Shown here: piece by piece, positions 10,352-18,046 of the stretch
Numbering within the stretch: the stretch's first letter is position 1
Layout of the letters: every line of letters starts with the position of its first letter
DNA from: an uncultured Cohaesibacter sp.
Lineage (GTDB): Bacteria; Pseudomonadota; Alphaproteobacteria; Rhizobiales; Cohaesibacteraceae
Assembly (NCBI RefSeq): GCF_963676485.1
Contig: NZ_OY781114.1
Location: forward strand, 1,758,501-1,822,500
Direction of reading: 5' to 3'
DNA: 64,000 nt
Translations under genes and position numbers: made by a program
The notes under the pieces: generated by a model
What the model saw: only the letters and a program-made list of their open reading frames with translations
Database searches by the model: none
Told to the model about the DNA's origin: nothing

Positions 10352-11200
10352 ATGCAGTCTCTCGATATCGCTTTGCTGAAGAATTTCGTTATTGTGGCGC
10401 AGACGGGGTCCATCAGCCTTGCTGCACAACAGGTCGGGCGCACCCAGTCCGCGCTCAGCATGCAGATGCATCGGCTTGAAGATCAACTCGGCAAGCCGCT
10501 TCTGCATCGCACCGGTGCCGGCGTCAGGGTGACGGCGGCGGGAGAAAAACTGCTGGTGCATGCCGAGGCTCTTCTCACCCAGCATGACGAAATCCTGATG
10601 GATATGACCGGAACAGCCTTGCGCGGATCGATCAGTCTTGGCTGCACAGAGGATTATGCCAGCGCCTTTCTGCCCCAGCTACTGAGCAGCTTCTGCGCAC
10701 GCTATCCGGATATCGACTTGCGGCTATCCTGTGCGCCGTCAACGGACTTGAGGCCCCAATTGCAACAGCGGATGCTGGATATGGCGCTGGTGTCCCTGCC
10801 CTCGGATAAAGCAGACGGGGTCATTCGTAAGGAGCAGTTGGTCTGGGTGGCCAATGAAGCAGCTCCGGCGATCCTTTCGGCTCCGATTCTACCGCTTGCG
10901 CTGCCCACCCCAAGCACGATCGACTATCGCGCTGCTTGCACCGCGATGGAAGCGATCAACCGGCGCTATCGGGTCGCCTATGCCAGCAACAGTCTGGCCG
11001 GTCTGTTGGCGATTGCCCGCTCGGGGCATGCGATCAGCGTCCTCACCCGCAGCGCAGTGCCGCAGGATCTGTTTATTATTTCAGATGATCTGCCGCCCCT
11101 GCCAACCATCGGCATCACGCTGGAATTGGCCCATCAGCGACCGTCTGCGGCGGTTTCTGCGCTGGCGGATCATATCCGCCTCAATTTACCAGCATTGTGA
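10352..11200 (+). CDS. dgdR: LysR-family regulator, probable DgdR
   Basis: LysR-type transcriptional regulator of 282 residues. The winged helix-turn-helix occupies about residues 5-64 (IALLKNFVIVAQTGSISLAA, then TQSALSMQMHRLEDQLGKPL). The rest is a periplasmic-binding-fold effector domain. It is divergent from dgdA with a 116-base intergenic region, the arrangement known for dgdR of Burkholderia, where the regulator represses dgdA in the absence of the dialkylglycine. Assignment as DgdR rests on family, divergence and the identity of the neighbour; the effector is inferred. Confidence 0.8.
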   Translation: MQSLDIALLKNFVIVAQTGSISLAAQQVGRTQSALSMQMHRLEDQLGKPLLHRTGAGVRVTAAGEKLLVHAEALLTQHDEILMDMTGTALRGSISLGCTEDYASAFLPQLLSSFCARYPDIDLRLSCAPSTDLRPQLQQRMLDMALVSLPSDKADGVIRKEQLVWVANEAAPAILSAPILPLALPTPSTIDYRAACTAMEAINRRYRVAYASNSLAGLLAIARSGHAISVLTRSAVPQDLFIISDDLPPLPTIGITLELAHQRPSAAVSALADHIRLNLPAL

Positions 11201-11216
11201 GGCTTCTGCAGATATG

Positions 11217-11249
11217 AAAAGAGCCCGCTCAGAGAACCAAGCGGGCTTC
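11217..11249 (-). terminator. Probable terminator of the aldehyde dehydrogenase gene
   Basis: AGCCCGCT/AGCGGGCT stem with a ten-base loop; on the minus strand it is followed by CTTTT. It lies about 40 bases after the dehydrogenase stop and also just after dgdR on the plus strand, where the T tract is poor. Confidence 0.65.
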
Positions 11250-11285
11250 AAAATATTAAGGGTCAATTCGAGGTTTCAAGCCGGA

Positions 11286-12677
11286 TCAGAAGGCGGCGTC
11301 GATATCGACAACGTCAATCAGCTTGTGGTTGACGAATTCCGTCAGACCAAGATCCAGCAATTCGCGGCCATAACCAGAGCGACGAATGCCACCAAATGGC
11401 AAGTCGGCCTCCGCCTTGGTTGGATGGTTCACAAACACCATGCCGGTTGAGATCTGACCGGCCACGTCCGCTCCGTGTTTTTCATCCTTGGTGAAGACCG
11501 ATCCCCCCAGACCAAACGGGGAATCATTGGCGATGCGGACAGCATCTGCTTCATCCTTTGCCCTAAAGAACATGGAGACCGGACCGAAAAATTCCCAGTA
11601 ACGGGCTTCATTCTCTTCGCCCAGCTCACTCAGGATGGTTGGCTGCACAAAGGCCCCCTTTGTGGGAACGGCAGGGCCGACTTCTTCGGCTTTTGCACCT
11701 TTTGCAACGGCCTTTTTGATTTGTTCCTTCACGTCATCCGCGGCCTTCTGGGAAGAAAGCGGCGCAAGAGTGGTGTCGGGGTCAAACGGATCGCCTGCGA
11801 CCAGTTTGGCAACACCAGCCTTGTATTTTTCGAGGAACTCGTCATAGACCTCATCCACGACGATCATGCGTTTGGAAGAGACGCAGACCTGACCACCATT
11901 CCAATGGCGACCGAAGACCGCCCAATCCACGGCCTTGTCGATGTCGGCATCCTTGAGTACGACAAAGGCGTCAGCCCCCCCCAGTTCCAGTGTGGACTTC
12001 TTGAGGGCCTTGCCAGCCTGCGACGCCACAACGGAGCCAGCCGCTTCGGAGCCTGTGAGAGCCACACCATGGACGCGCGGATCGTTGATAATCATTTCGA
12101 TCTGGGACCGGTTTGCATAAAGGTTGGTAAAGGCGCCTTCAGGGAGACCAGCTTCCTTCATCAGTTTTTCAAAGCGGGCTGCGCTTTGCGGCACGTTGGA
12201 GGCATGCTTGAGCAGCACCGTGTTACCGGCAGAAAGCTGCGGAGCCAGAATACGGACGATCTGGTAGTAAGGGAAGTTCCATGGCTCAATGGCCAGCAAA
12301 ACACCGAGTGGCTCATGCACCAGAGTTGCATCGCCTTCAGCGGGGTCGAGCACTGGCAATTTGCGCGGCTGGAGCATTTTTTCCGTGTTGCGGACATAAT
12401 ATTCAAGGATTTTGGCAGACAATTCTACTTCTGCCTTTGCCTCAGCGGTGATTTTGCCCATCTCCAAGGTCAGTAGCTTTGCATGCTCATCGACATTGGC
12501 GCGCAGCAGGTCCGCTGCCTTTTGAAGAATTTTTGCCCGCTCGGCAAAGCTGGTTTCGCGCCAGGCCAGGAAGGCGTTATGCGCCTTGTCGATTGCCGAG
12601 TTCACTTCTGCATCCGTCGCATCCGGGAAAGACGCGACTTGCTCGCCGGTATATGGATTAATCGTTGCATAGGCCAT
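11286..12677 (-). CDS. NAD(P)-dependent succinate-semialdehyde dehydrogenase family protein
   Basis: Aldehyde dehydrogenase of 463 residues that oxidises an aldehyde to the acid. It shows Asn134 in the PWNFP oxyanion motif, general base Glu231 in LELGGAD and the nucleophile Cys265 in NGGQVCVSSKR. The short length and the start MAYATINPYTGE resemble the Sad/GabD-like succinate-semialdehyde group. ATG at 12677 has AGAGAGGA upstream; in-frame codons before it are not conserved. Neighbouring dgdA, tnaA suggest amino-acid-derived aldehydes, but no gabT or other GABA gene is present, so the true substrate is uncertain. Confidence 0.87.
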   Translation of the reverse strand: MAYATINPYTGEQVASFPDATDAEVNSAIDKAHNAFLAWRETSFAERAKILQKAADLLRANVDEHAKLLTLEMGKITAEAKAEVELSAKILEYYVRNTEKMLQPRKLPVLDPAEGDATLVHEPLGVLLAIEPWNFPYYQIVRILAPQLSAGNTVLLKHASNVPQSAARFEKLMKEAGLPEGAFTNLYANRSQIEMIINDPRVHGVALTGSEAAGSVVASQAGKALKKSTLELGGADAFVVLKDADIDKAVDWAVFGRHWNGGQVCVSSKRMIVVDEVYDEFLEKYKAGVAKLVAGDPFDPDTTLAPLSSQKAADDVKEQIKKAVAKGAKAEEVGPAVPTKGAFVQPTILSELGEENEARYWEFFGPVSMFFRAKDEADAVRIANDSPFGLGGSVFTKDEKHGADVAGQISTGMVFVNHPTKAEADLPFGGIRRSGYGRELLDLGLTEFVNHKLIDVVDIDAAF

Positions 12678-13119
12678 GATTTTTCCTCTCTTTGACTTTT
12701 TTGCCCTTTGCTCTATGTAGCCGCTGGTTTCAAGGCTAAGCAGAATGTCGGGCTTATTGTGTTTGTGTTGAGCGGTTGATCGATCGAGACACGGACGAAA
12801 TTGATTTCCCTCAGCGTTGCCACGATCACGGCTCTTATTATTGAGTTTGATAGCGCCCGAAGCGATCAAGGAAAGCTTCATGCACCGTTCATGTTTTTGA
12901 TATGGCCGTCGCTTCTGATGAATACAAAGACCTTCAGATCATCGGCCTCATGAAAATAATGCATGGAACAAAACCATCTCAGGTGAGTTTCCCATTGCTT
13001 GTAGCCCAGCCCCCTTTCCGGCTGGCCAACAGGGCTAAGCGCTTCAAAAAGACAAAAGAAAAGGCGCGCCAGCAAATTGGGCTGGCGCGCCTCGCACAAT
13101 CAGGATGGCCCAGTCGGAG
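12678..13119. other. Gene-free stretch between tnaA and the aldehyde dehydrogenase
   Basis: About 440 bases. The left end holds the tnaA terminator (13052-13092); the part next to 12677 must hold the dehydrogenase promoter and leader. I saw no credible coding region or clear promoter hexamer pair. Confidence 0.5.
13052..13092 (-). terminator. Intrinsic terminator of tnaA
   Basis: Perfect eleven-base-pair stem GGCGCGCCAGC/GCTGGCGCGCC with a seven-base loop, followed on the minus strand by TTTTCTTTT. It begins about 28 bases after the tnaA stop. Confidence 0.9.
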
Positions 13120-14490
13120 TTAGCCGTCCAGTGGTGCGAAGCTGCAGGTGAAATGCCGCATCAGTTTTGGTTCCCTGATGATCCTGAATCCCTTGAGCTG
13201 GTCCTTTTCAGCGGCCAGTTGTTCAAAGGTCTCCACCACATAATCTGCATGAGATTGGGTATAGGTGCGGCGCGGGAAGGCAAGGCGCACCAGCTCCATG
13301 GCGGCGGGCTTTTCCGAACCATCGGTCTGGCGACCAAACATCACCGAACCAATTTCACAAGAACGGATGCCGCCCATCTCGTAGAGTTTGCAGGCCACCG
13401 TATGGGCTGGATATTTGAGCGGATCAATATGCGGCAACCAGCTTTTTGCATCAACAAAGACCGCATGCCCGCCAGCCGGCTTGACCACTGGAATGCCGAG
13501 GGCATCGAGTTTCTCGATGATATATTCGTTGGTACGGATACGATATCTGAGATAATCCTCGTCGATAATCTCGTGCAGGCCTTGCGCCAAAGCCTCCAGA
13601 TCGCGCCCGGCAAGGCCGCCATAGGTGGGGAAACCTTCTGTCTGAATGAGGCGAATACGGGCTTGTTCCGCATACGAATCGTTGTTGAAGGCAATCCAGC
13701 CACCGATATTGCCGAACGCATCTTTCTTGGCGCTCATGGTCATGCCATCGGCCACAGAGAAACAATCGCGCACGATGTCCTTGATGGAGCGGCCCTGCTG
13801 CCCTTCTTCGCGCAGCTTGATGAACCAGGCATTTTCCGAGAAGCGACAGCCATCGATAATGAAGGGCTTGCCATATTCATGCGCCAAGGCAGCAACGCCG
13901 CGAATATTCTCAAGGCTGACGGGCTGCCCACCACCGGCATTGTTGGTAATCGTGATCATCACCATTGGCACGCTGTCGCCCTTCTCCTCCAGAAAGGCTT
14001 TCAGCTTGCCAAGATCCATATTGCCCTTGAAGGGATAGAGCGAGGCGGGATCCTTGCCCTCATCAATTACCAGATCATAGGCTTCGGCGCCGCTGGCCTC
14101 AATGTTACCGCGAGTGGTGTCGAAATGGGTATTTGAAGGCACATGCTTGCCCGCTCCACCAAAGATGGAAACCAGAATGGCCTCTGCCGCGCGGCCCTGA
14201 TGGGTCGGGATGATATGCTCGAAGGGCATCAGCTCCTGCACACTGTCGCGGAAGCGATAATAGGAGGGAGAGCCGGCATAGCTCTCGTCGCCGCGCATCA
14301 CGGCGGCCCATTGTTCGGCACTCATCGCGCCGGTGCCGGAATCGGTCAAAAGATCGATGATCACGTCTTCGGACTTGAGCGCAAAGAGATTATAGTCAGC
14401 AGCCTTGAGCTTTGCCTCGCGTTCAGCACGCGTGGTCATGCGAATGGGCTCTACCGATTTGATGCGGAAGGGTTCTATAATGGTTTTCAT
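13120..14490 (-). CDS. tnaA: Tryptophanase (tryptophan indole-lyase)
   Basis: PLP-dependent beta-eliminating lyase that splits L-tryptophan into indole, pyruvate and ammonia (456 residues). It begins MKTIIEPFRIKSVEP and contains IDLLTDSGTGAMS, THQGR, and the PLP-lysine site MSAKKD at about 253-257. The close relative tyrosine phenol-lyase differs at two diagnostic places: it has Thr where this protein has Asp124 (FDTTRG), and Arg where this one has Ile380 (CEIGS). Both match tryptophanase. ATG at 14490 has GGAG eight bases upstream. No tnaC-like leader peptide and no tnaB permease were found, so regulation differs from the enteric operon. Confidence 0.88.
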   Translation of the reverse strand: MKTIIEPFRIKSVEPIRMTTRAEREAKLKAADYNLFALKSEDVIIDLLTDSGTGAMSAEQWAAVMRGDESYAGSPSYYRFRDSVQELMPFEHIIPTHQGRAAEAILVSIFGGAGKHVPSNTHFDTTRGNIEASGAEAYDLVIDEGKDPASLYPFKGNMDLGKLKAFLEEKGDSVPMVMITITNNAGGGQPVSLENIRGVAALAHEYGKPFIIDGCRFSENAWFIKLREEGQQGRSIKDIVRDCFSVADGMTMSAKKDAFGNIGGWIAFNNDSYAEQARIRLIQTEGFPTYGGLAGRDLEALAQGLHEIIDEDYLRYRIRTNEYIIEKLDALGIPVVKPAGGHAVFVDAKSWLPHIDPLKYPAHTVACKLYEMGGIRSCEIGSVMFGRQTDGSEKPAAMELVRLAFPRRTYTQSHADYVVETFEQLAAEKDQLKGFRIIREPKLMRHFTCSFAPLDG

Positions 14491-14731
14491 AAATGTATCT
14501 CCGGTCTGATCAGCCCGGGATAGATTTGCGAAAACCATGTTCAAGAAGAACGTCCGGGCTGTGCGCCGCGGTTGCCCTCCTCGATGCCGGTTGAAATGAC
14601 AGGGTGTCAAATTCCGACAGGATGACCGCGCTCAACGCCGAAAGGTTTGCAAGGAGGATCTTGTCAAAAACGCTTCACAGGGTCAAGTCTCGGATATCGC
14701 AATTTCAACGCACTTTTAAAGGCGAGTCGTT

Positions 14732-15109
14732 TCAGATCCGGTTCGACCTATATGGAAGGCCAAGTTCGGCACAAATTTTGCGGGTAAGCTTGCCCACGAT
14801 AATGTCATGGGCCGCATCCAGATGCTGTTTGATATCCTCATCGCTCATGGCATCCGGCTCACTGAGCTGCACCCATTTGGCCCGCGCCAGATGGGGAGCA
14901 GGCACGATGCCCGGTTGATCACGCAGGATTTCATAGACCATATCGGAGCATTTGAAGCTGATCTTGGTATGTCCGCTTTCTTTTGTCTCTGGTGTGCAGA
15001 GCGCAAAGATCTTGCCACCAACCTTCCAGACGGAGCGGCCACCCCACTGCACCACATTGGTGGCATGATCGAGGGTGGTGCAATGGGTATCAAATTCGTC
15101 ACGTGTCAT
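14732..15109 (-). CDS. MmcQ/YjbR family protein
   Basis: Small cytoplasmic protein (125 residues) of the MmcQ/YjbR family, which folds like a double-wing DNA-binding domain; its biological role is not established. The family features seen are the early WGGRSVWKVGGKIFALC strand region, a SFKCSD segment, and an aromatic AKWVQL strand followed by a helical end. ATG at 15109 is used; an in-frame TTG three codons upstream is possible. It stands alone between tnaA and an unrecognised gene, all on the minus strand, with about 240 bases to tnaA. Confidence 0.8.
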   Translation of the reverse strand: MTRDEFDTHCTTLDHATNVVQWGGRSVWKVGGKIFALCTPETKESGHTKISFKCSDMVYEILRDQPGIVPAPHLARAKWVQLSEPDAMSDEDIKQHLDAAHDIIVGKLTRKICAELGLPYRSNRI

Positions 15110-15212
15110 GGCTTCCAATCGCTATGCAGTTCAGGCCGGGGCTCCCCGTCGCCCGATAGGGCATGGGGAGCTATCCAGTAGCATGGAAAGACACGCGCGG
15201 ACAGGCATAAGC

Positions 15213-16109
15213 TTAAGGTCTGTAATAATCAAACTTATCGACATTTTGATTATTAATAACCCCCTTCTTGATCATGGTTTTGGCCAGCTTTTCAATCGGC
15301 ATGTTCCGAGCGATTCCGGATTCGGGCTCAAGAGCCTGAATCTTCTTGAAGAAGGCTTTCTGGTCGGCTTTCTTGGCCGTAATAACTGCTATTGAAAATT
15401 TCATGATGGCTTCGCGCAGTTTTTTGTCGCTCACATTCCGGAAGCCACAATTGAGCAATTTGGCCGGCGTCAGATCGACACCGGTACGCTCGACTTCTGT
15501 CTTTCCTTTCGCTTGTTTCTCCTTGAGTTCCCGTTCTTTGTTTTCGCTGTATTTGACATCAAGTTTATGGTTTTCGCGCAACTTTTTCTCGAATATAGCT
15601 GCCTCGTCTTTGCGCCCAAGGGCCTGCGCGATCATGTATTTTTCCAACGTGGGGGCATCCCAATGCTCGTCCAGGCCCAGTTTCTTGGCAACTTTCTTAG
15701 GGTCTCCCAGATTGGCTTTTGCCTTGGCTATAGCAATCGGTTCATGCCATTGCCGGAATATGTCTCGCTGGTAGAAGGCAGGCACGATCTTGCTGTTAAA
15801 TCGATTGATGATGTCCTTGCGCATCAAAGCAACGATCTTGCTCCATTTGTCGAGATCATCGCTGGATGTTCCACGCATCATCTGGGAGGCTGCCTGGCGA
15901 ATCTGATCGGCCACTTTTACGGGTTTTTCTGCGCTAGGTGACAAATATTTGACAAAGACTTCGCTCGGAATCGGTGGGTTCATCAGGAACTCCAGCTCAT
16001 TTGCGACTGCAGGGCTGCTGCCTATATCCTTCAGGAACATGCGCTTGAGCTCGGGTACCTTCAACAAATCGTGAATACTGTCGGGATATGTGATGCGATC
16101 TTTATTCAT
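15213..16109 (-). CDS. Unrecognised lysine-rich protein
   Basis: I do not recognise this 298-residue protein. It has no signal peptide and no membrane segment. It looks helical and strongly basic, with Lys-rich stretches such as LKEKQAKGKTE and ITAKKADQKAFFKK, and a repeated style of short segments each containing LGRKDEA- or LGDPKKVA-like helices. Codons and start (ATG at 16109, MNKDRITYPDS) look natural and the frame is open throughout, so it is probably a real gene. It is monocistronic, followed by the YjbR gene about 100 bases later. A very remote likeness to rhizobial DUF1217 proteins crossed my mind, but I cannot support it. Confidence 0.65.
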   Translation of the reverse strand: MNKDRITYPDSIHDLLKVPELKRMFLKDIGSSPAVANELEFLMNPPIPSEVFVKYLSPSAEKPVKVADQIRQAASQMMRGTSSDDLDKWSKIVALMRKDIINRFNSKIVPAFYQRDIFRQWHEPIAIAKAKANLGDPKKVAKKLGLDEHWDAPTLEKYMIAQALGRKDEAAIFEKKLRENHKLDVKYSENKERELKEKQAKGKTEVERTGVDLTPAKLLNCGFRNVSDKKLREAIMKFSIAVITAKKADQKAFFKKIQALEPESGIARNMPIEKLAKTMIKKGVINNQNVDKFDYYRP

Positions 16110-16246
16110 AAAATCAAACCTCGTCTATGAGTCATCGTTTGATCTTAGGTGCTGGATAAAGGCTGGAAAGTTCATCACTCCCATTAACGCATATGGATAT
16201 TTGTCTTCTTGACAGGTGGCTTCGGGCGCTCACAGGCGCCTGCTTC

Positions 16247-17149
16247 CTAGCCGATCCGCAGGCTCTCTCTGGCCTTTATGATCAGGTTTCCCAGCGCCCG
16301 AAAGTCTTCCTTGCGGGTGGAGGACTTGCGCCAAACCAGCGTTATCTTGCGGGGCAGGGAGGTTGGCAGATCAATTTCGACCACATCATGCGCCTTGGTC
16401 AATCCGGCATCAATGGCCACATTGGGGATGAGCGTCGACCCCAGCCCCTCCTCCACCATGGCGAGCAGAGTAGCCAGACTTGTGGCATCAAATTCGACAT
16501 CCTTGTTCAGCAGCCCCGGAAAGGCGGACAAGGCATGCTGTTGCAGGCAATGGCCGCGTTCCAGCAGCATGAGAGGCTCATTCTTGAGCATTGTGCCATC
16601 GGCAAGGCTGTTGCAGGCCAGCTTATGGTCCAGAGGCGCAACAAGGTGATAGCCGTCTTCAAACAGGTCCAGTGTCTCCAGATCCCCCACTTCATGGGGC
16701 AGCGCTATCAATGCGACATCCAGCCGCCCGCTTCTGAGGCCTTCGAGCAGTTGGTCGGTCAATTCCTCACGCAAATAGAGACGCAAGCGTGGATGCTCAG
16801 TGCGCAACAGCGGGCGCAAGCGTGGCAGCAGGAAGGGGCCGACGGTGGGAATGACACCCAGATGCATGTCGCCCGCCATGGCCTCGGCTTCCTGTGCTGC
16901 GGTTTCCACCAGATGCTGGGTATCGGTCAGGATCTTTTGGGCCTGCTCGACAATCTTGCGTCCGACGGGGGTCATGATCACAGATCGCTTGGACCGTTCG
17001 GCCAGCGTCACGCCCAATATGGCTTCCAGCTCTTTCAGCCCAGCGCTGAGGGTTGATTGCGTTACGTTGCAGCGCTTCGCCGCATTGCTGAAATGCAATT
17101 CATCCGCTAAGGCAATCAGGAAGGTAAGCTGGCGCAAAGATGGCATCAT
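16247..17149 (-). CDS. OxyR-like LysR regulator with a single conserved redox cysteine
   Basis: LysR-type regulator of 300 residues, most like OxyR. The N-terminal helix-turn-helix has FLIALADELHFSNAAKRCNVTQ and STLSAGLKELE. In the effector domain ERGHCLQQHAL matches the OxyR peroxide-sensing Cys199 region, giving Cys201 here. The partner Cys208 of E. coli OxyR is replaced by Phe210 (LSAFPG), so the classical disulfide cannot form between these two positions. It diverges from a peroxiredoxin across 124 bases, which supports a peroxide-response role. Function through sulfenic-acid chemistry or another cysteine (Cys179) is conjecture. Confidence 0.85.
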   Translation of the reverse strand: MMPSLRQLTFLIALADELHFSNAAKRCNVTQSTLSAGLKELEAILGVTLAERSKRSVIMTPVGRKIVEQAQKILTDTQHLVETAAQEAEAMAGDMHLGVIPTVGPFLLPRLRPLLRTEHPRLRLYLREELTDQLLEGLRSGRLDVALIALPHEVGDLETLDLFEDGYHLVAPLDHKLACNSLADGTMLKNEPLMLLERGHCLQQHALSAFPGLLNKDVEFDATSLATLLAMVEEGLGSTLIPNVAIDAGLTKAHDVVEIDLPTSLPRKITLVWRKSSTRKEDFRALGNLIIKARESLRIG

Positions 17150-17156
17150 GTCAGTT

Positions 17157-17171
17157 ATCGTTTTTTTCGAT
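17157..17171. promoter_or_regulatory. Candidate LysR operator ATCG-N7-CGAT
   Basis: A short perfect inverted repeat, ATCG (17157-17160) and CGAT (17168-17171), separated by seven T residues, lies next to the regulator start in the divergent oxyR-like/prx region. The dyad has the T-N11-A spacing typical of LysR sites. Position is the main support. Confidence 0.35.
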
Positions 17172-17207
17172 TAATTTGGCAAAAATAACTCATTTCACTA
17201 ATAATTA

Positions 17208-17228
17208 GACGGCTGATACAGTGCCGTC
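17208..17228. repeat. Inverted repeat GACGGC-N9-GCCGTC before the peroxiredoxin gene
   Basis: Perfect six-base arms flank TGATACAGT, about 45 bases upstream of the peroxiredoxin ATG. It may be an RNA hairpin in the leader or an activator site near the promoter. Confidence 0.35.
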
Positions 17229-17273
17229 AACACCAATGGACGCTCTTAGCGTAGCTAAAAAGGAGTATTTTAC

Positions 17274-17930
17274 ATGACAGAATTAGAAACCCCGGCAGAA
17301 GCACCCGCTTTCCCGCAGCTGAACAAACCAGCTCCGGATTTCTGCGCTCCAACGACGGCTGGCATCAAGAAATTGTCCGACTATGAGGGCAAGTGGCTGA
17401 TCCTGTTTTCCCATCCGGCGGACTTTACGCCGGTTTGTTCCACCGAATTCATGGCCTTTGCCAAAGCCTATGACCAGTTCAAGGAAATGAACTGCGAGCT
17501 GCTCGGCTTGTCGATCGACAGCGTGCATTCCCATATTGCATGGGTGCGCAGCATCAAGGAAAACTGGGGCATTGATATCCAGTTTCCGATCATCGACGAC
17601 ATTCCGATGACCGTTGCCAAGGCCTATGGCATGATCCATCCGGGTGCCAGCGATACTTCGGCGGTGCGGGCAACCTTCCTCATCGACCCGAAAGGCATTC
17701 TGCGTGCCATGGTCTATTATCCCATGTCCAATGGTCGCTCGATCCCTGAATTTGTTCGTCTGCTTGCTGCCCTGCAAACGTCTGACGCCAATAATGTGGC
17801 AACACCGGAAGGCTGGCAGCCCGGTGACAAGGTCATTGTTCCGCCGCCATCCACCGTTGAAGGGGCGGCCAAACGGGCTTCAGAAGGCTATGATACCGTT
17901 GACTGGTATTTTTCCAAAAAGGAACTCTAG
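17274..17930 (+). CDS. 1-Cys peroxiredoxin (Prx6 type)
   Basis: Thiol peroxidase of 218 residues that reduces hydrogen and alkyl peroxides. The peroxidatic cysteine is Cys55 in SHPADFTPVCSTEF, the typical P-x3-T/S-x2-C motif. Other cysteines are Cys24 and Cys74; there is none in the C-terminal half, so a resolving cysteine of the usual kinds is absent and a 1-Cys mechanism with an external thiol is likely. The long C-terminal arm with GWQPGDKVIVPPPST is characteristic of the Prx6/AhpC-like archaeal-type group. AAGGAG lies eight bases before the ATG. A divergent OxyR-like gene probably controls it. Confidence 0.92.
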   Translation: MTELETPAEAPAFPQLNKPAPDFCAPTTAGIKKLSDYEGKWLILFSHPADFTPVCSTEFMAFAKAYDQFKEMNCELLGLSIDSVHSHIAWVRSIKENWGIDIQFPIIDDIPMTVAKAYGMIHPGASDTSAVRATFLIDPKGILRAMVYYPMSNGRSIPEFVRLLAALQTSDANNVATPEGWQPGDKVIVPPPSTVEGAAKRASEGYDTVDWYFSKKEL

Positions 17931-17960
17931 GATCATCTTGTGATCGTGAGTGCATCCATG

Positions 17961-17994
17961 AAAGGTCAGGGGCTGACAAGCGCCCTGACCTTTT
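17961..17994. terminator. Terminator between peroxiredoxin and histidine kinase genes
   Basis: AAAGGTCAGGG pairs with CCCTGACCTTT across an eleven-base loop; T-rich on the plus side and A-rich on the other. The flanking genes converge, so it can serve both. Confidence 0.85.
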
Positions 17995-18046
17995 GTTCAT
18001 CTGCCATTGGCTCGCCCTATTCCGGCAGGCTCCCTTCACACTGCAA

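Noticed and set aside
12902-13123. Small plus-strand frame of about 73 codons between the dehydrogenase and tnaA
   Set aside because: It runs through the tnaA terminator and has no ribosome site or family resemblance.
14491-14700. Possible tnaC leader upstream of tnaA
   Set aside because: Short minus-strand frames here have no well-placed Trp codon or start with a ribosome site. A TTGACC-17-CAAGAT pair could be the tnaA promoter but its -10 is poor.
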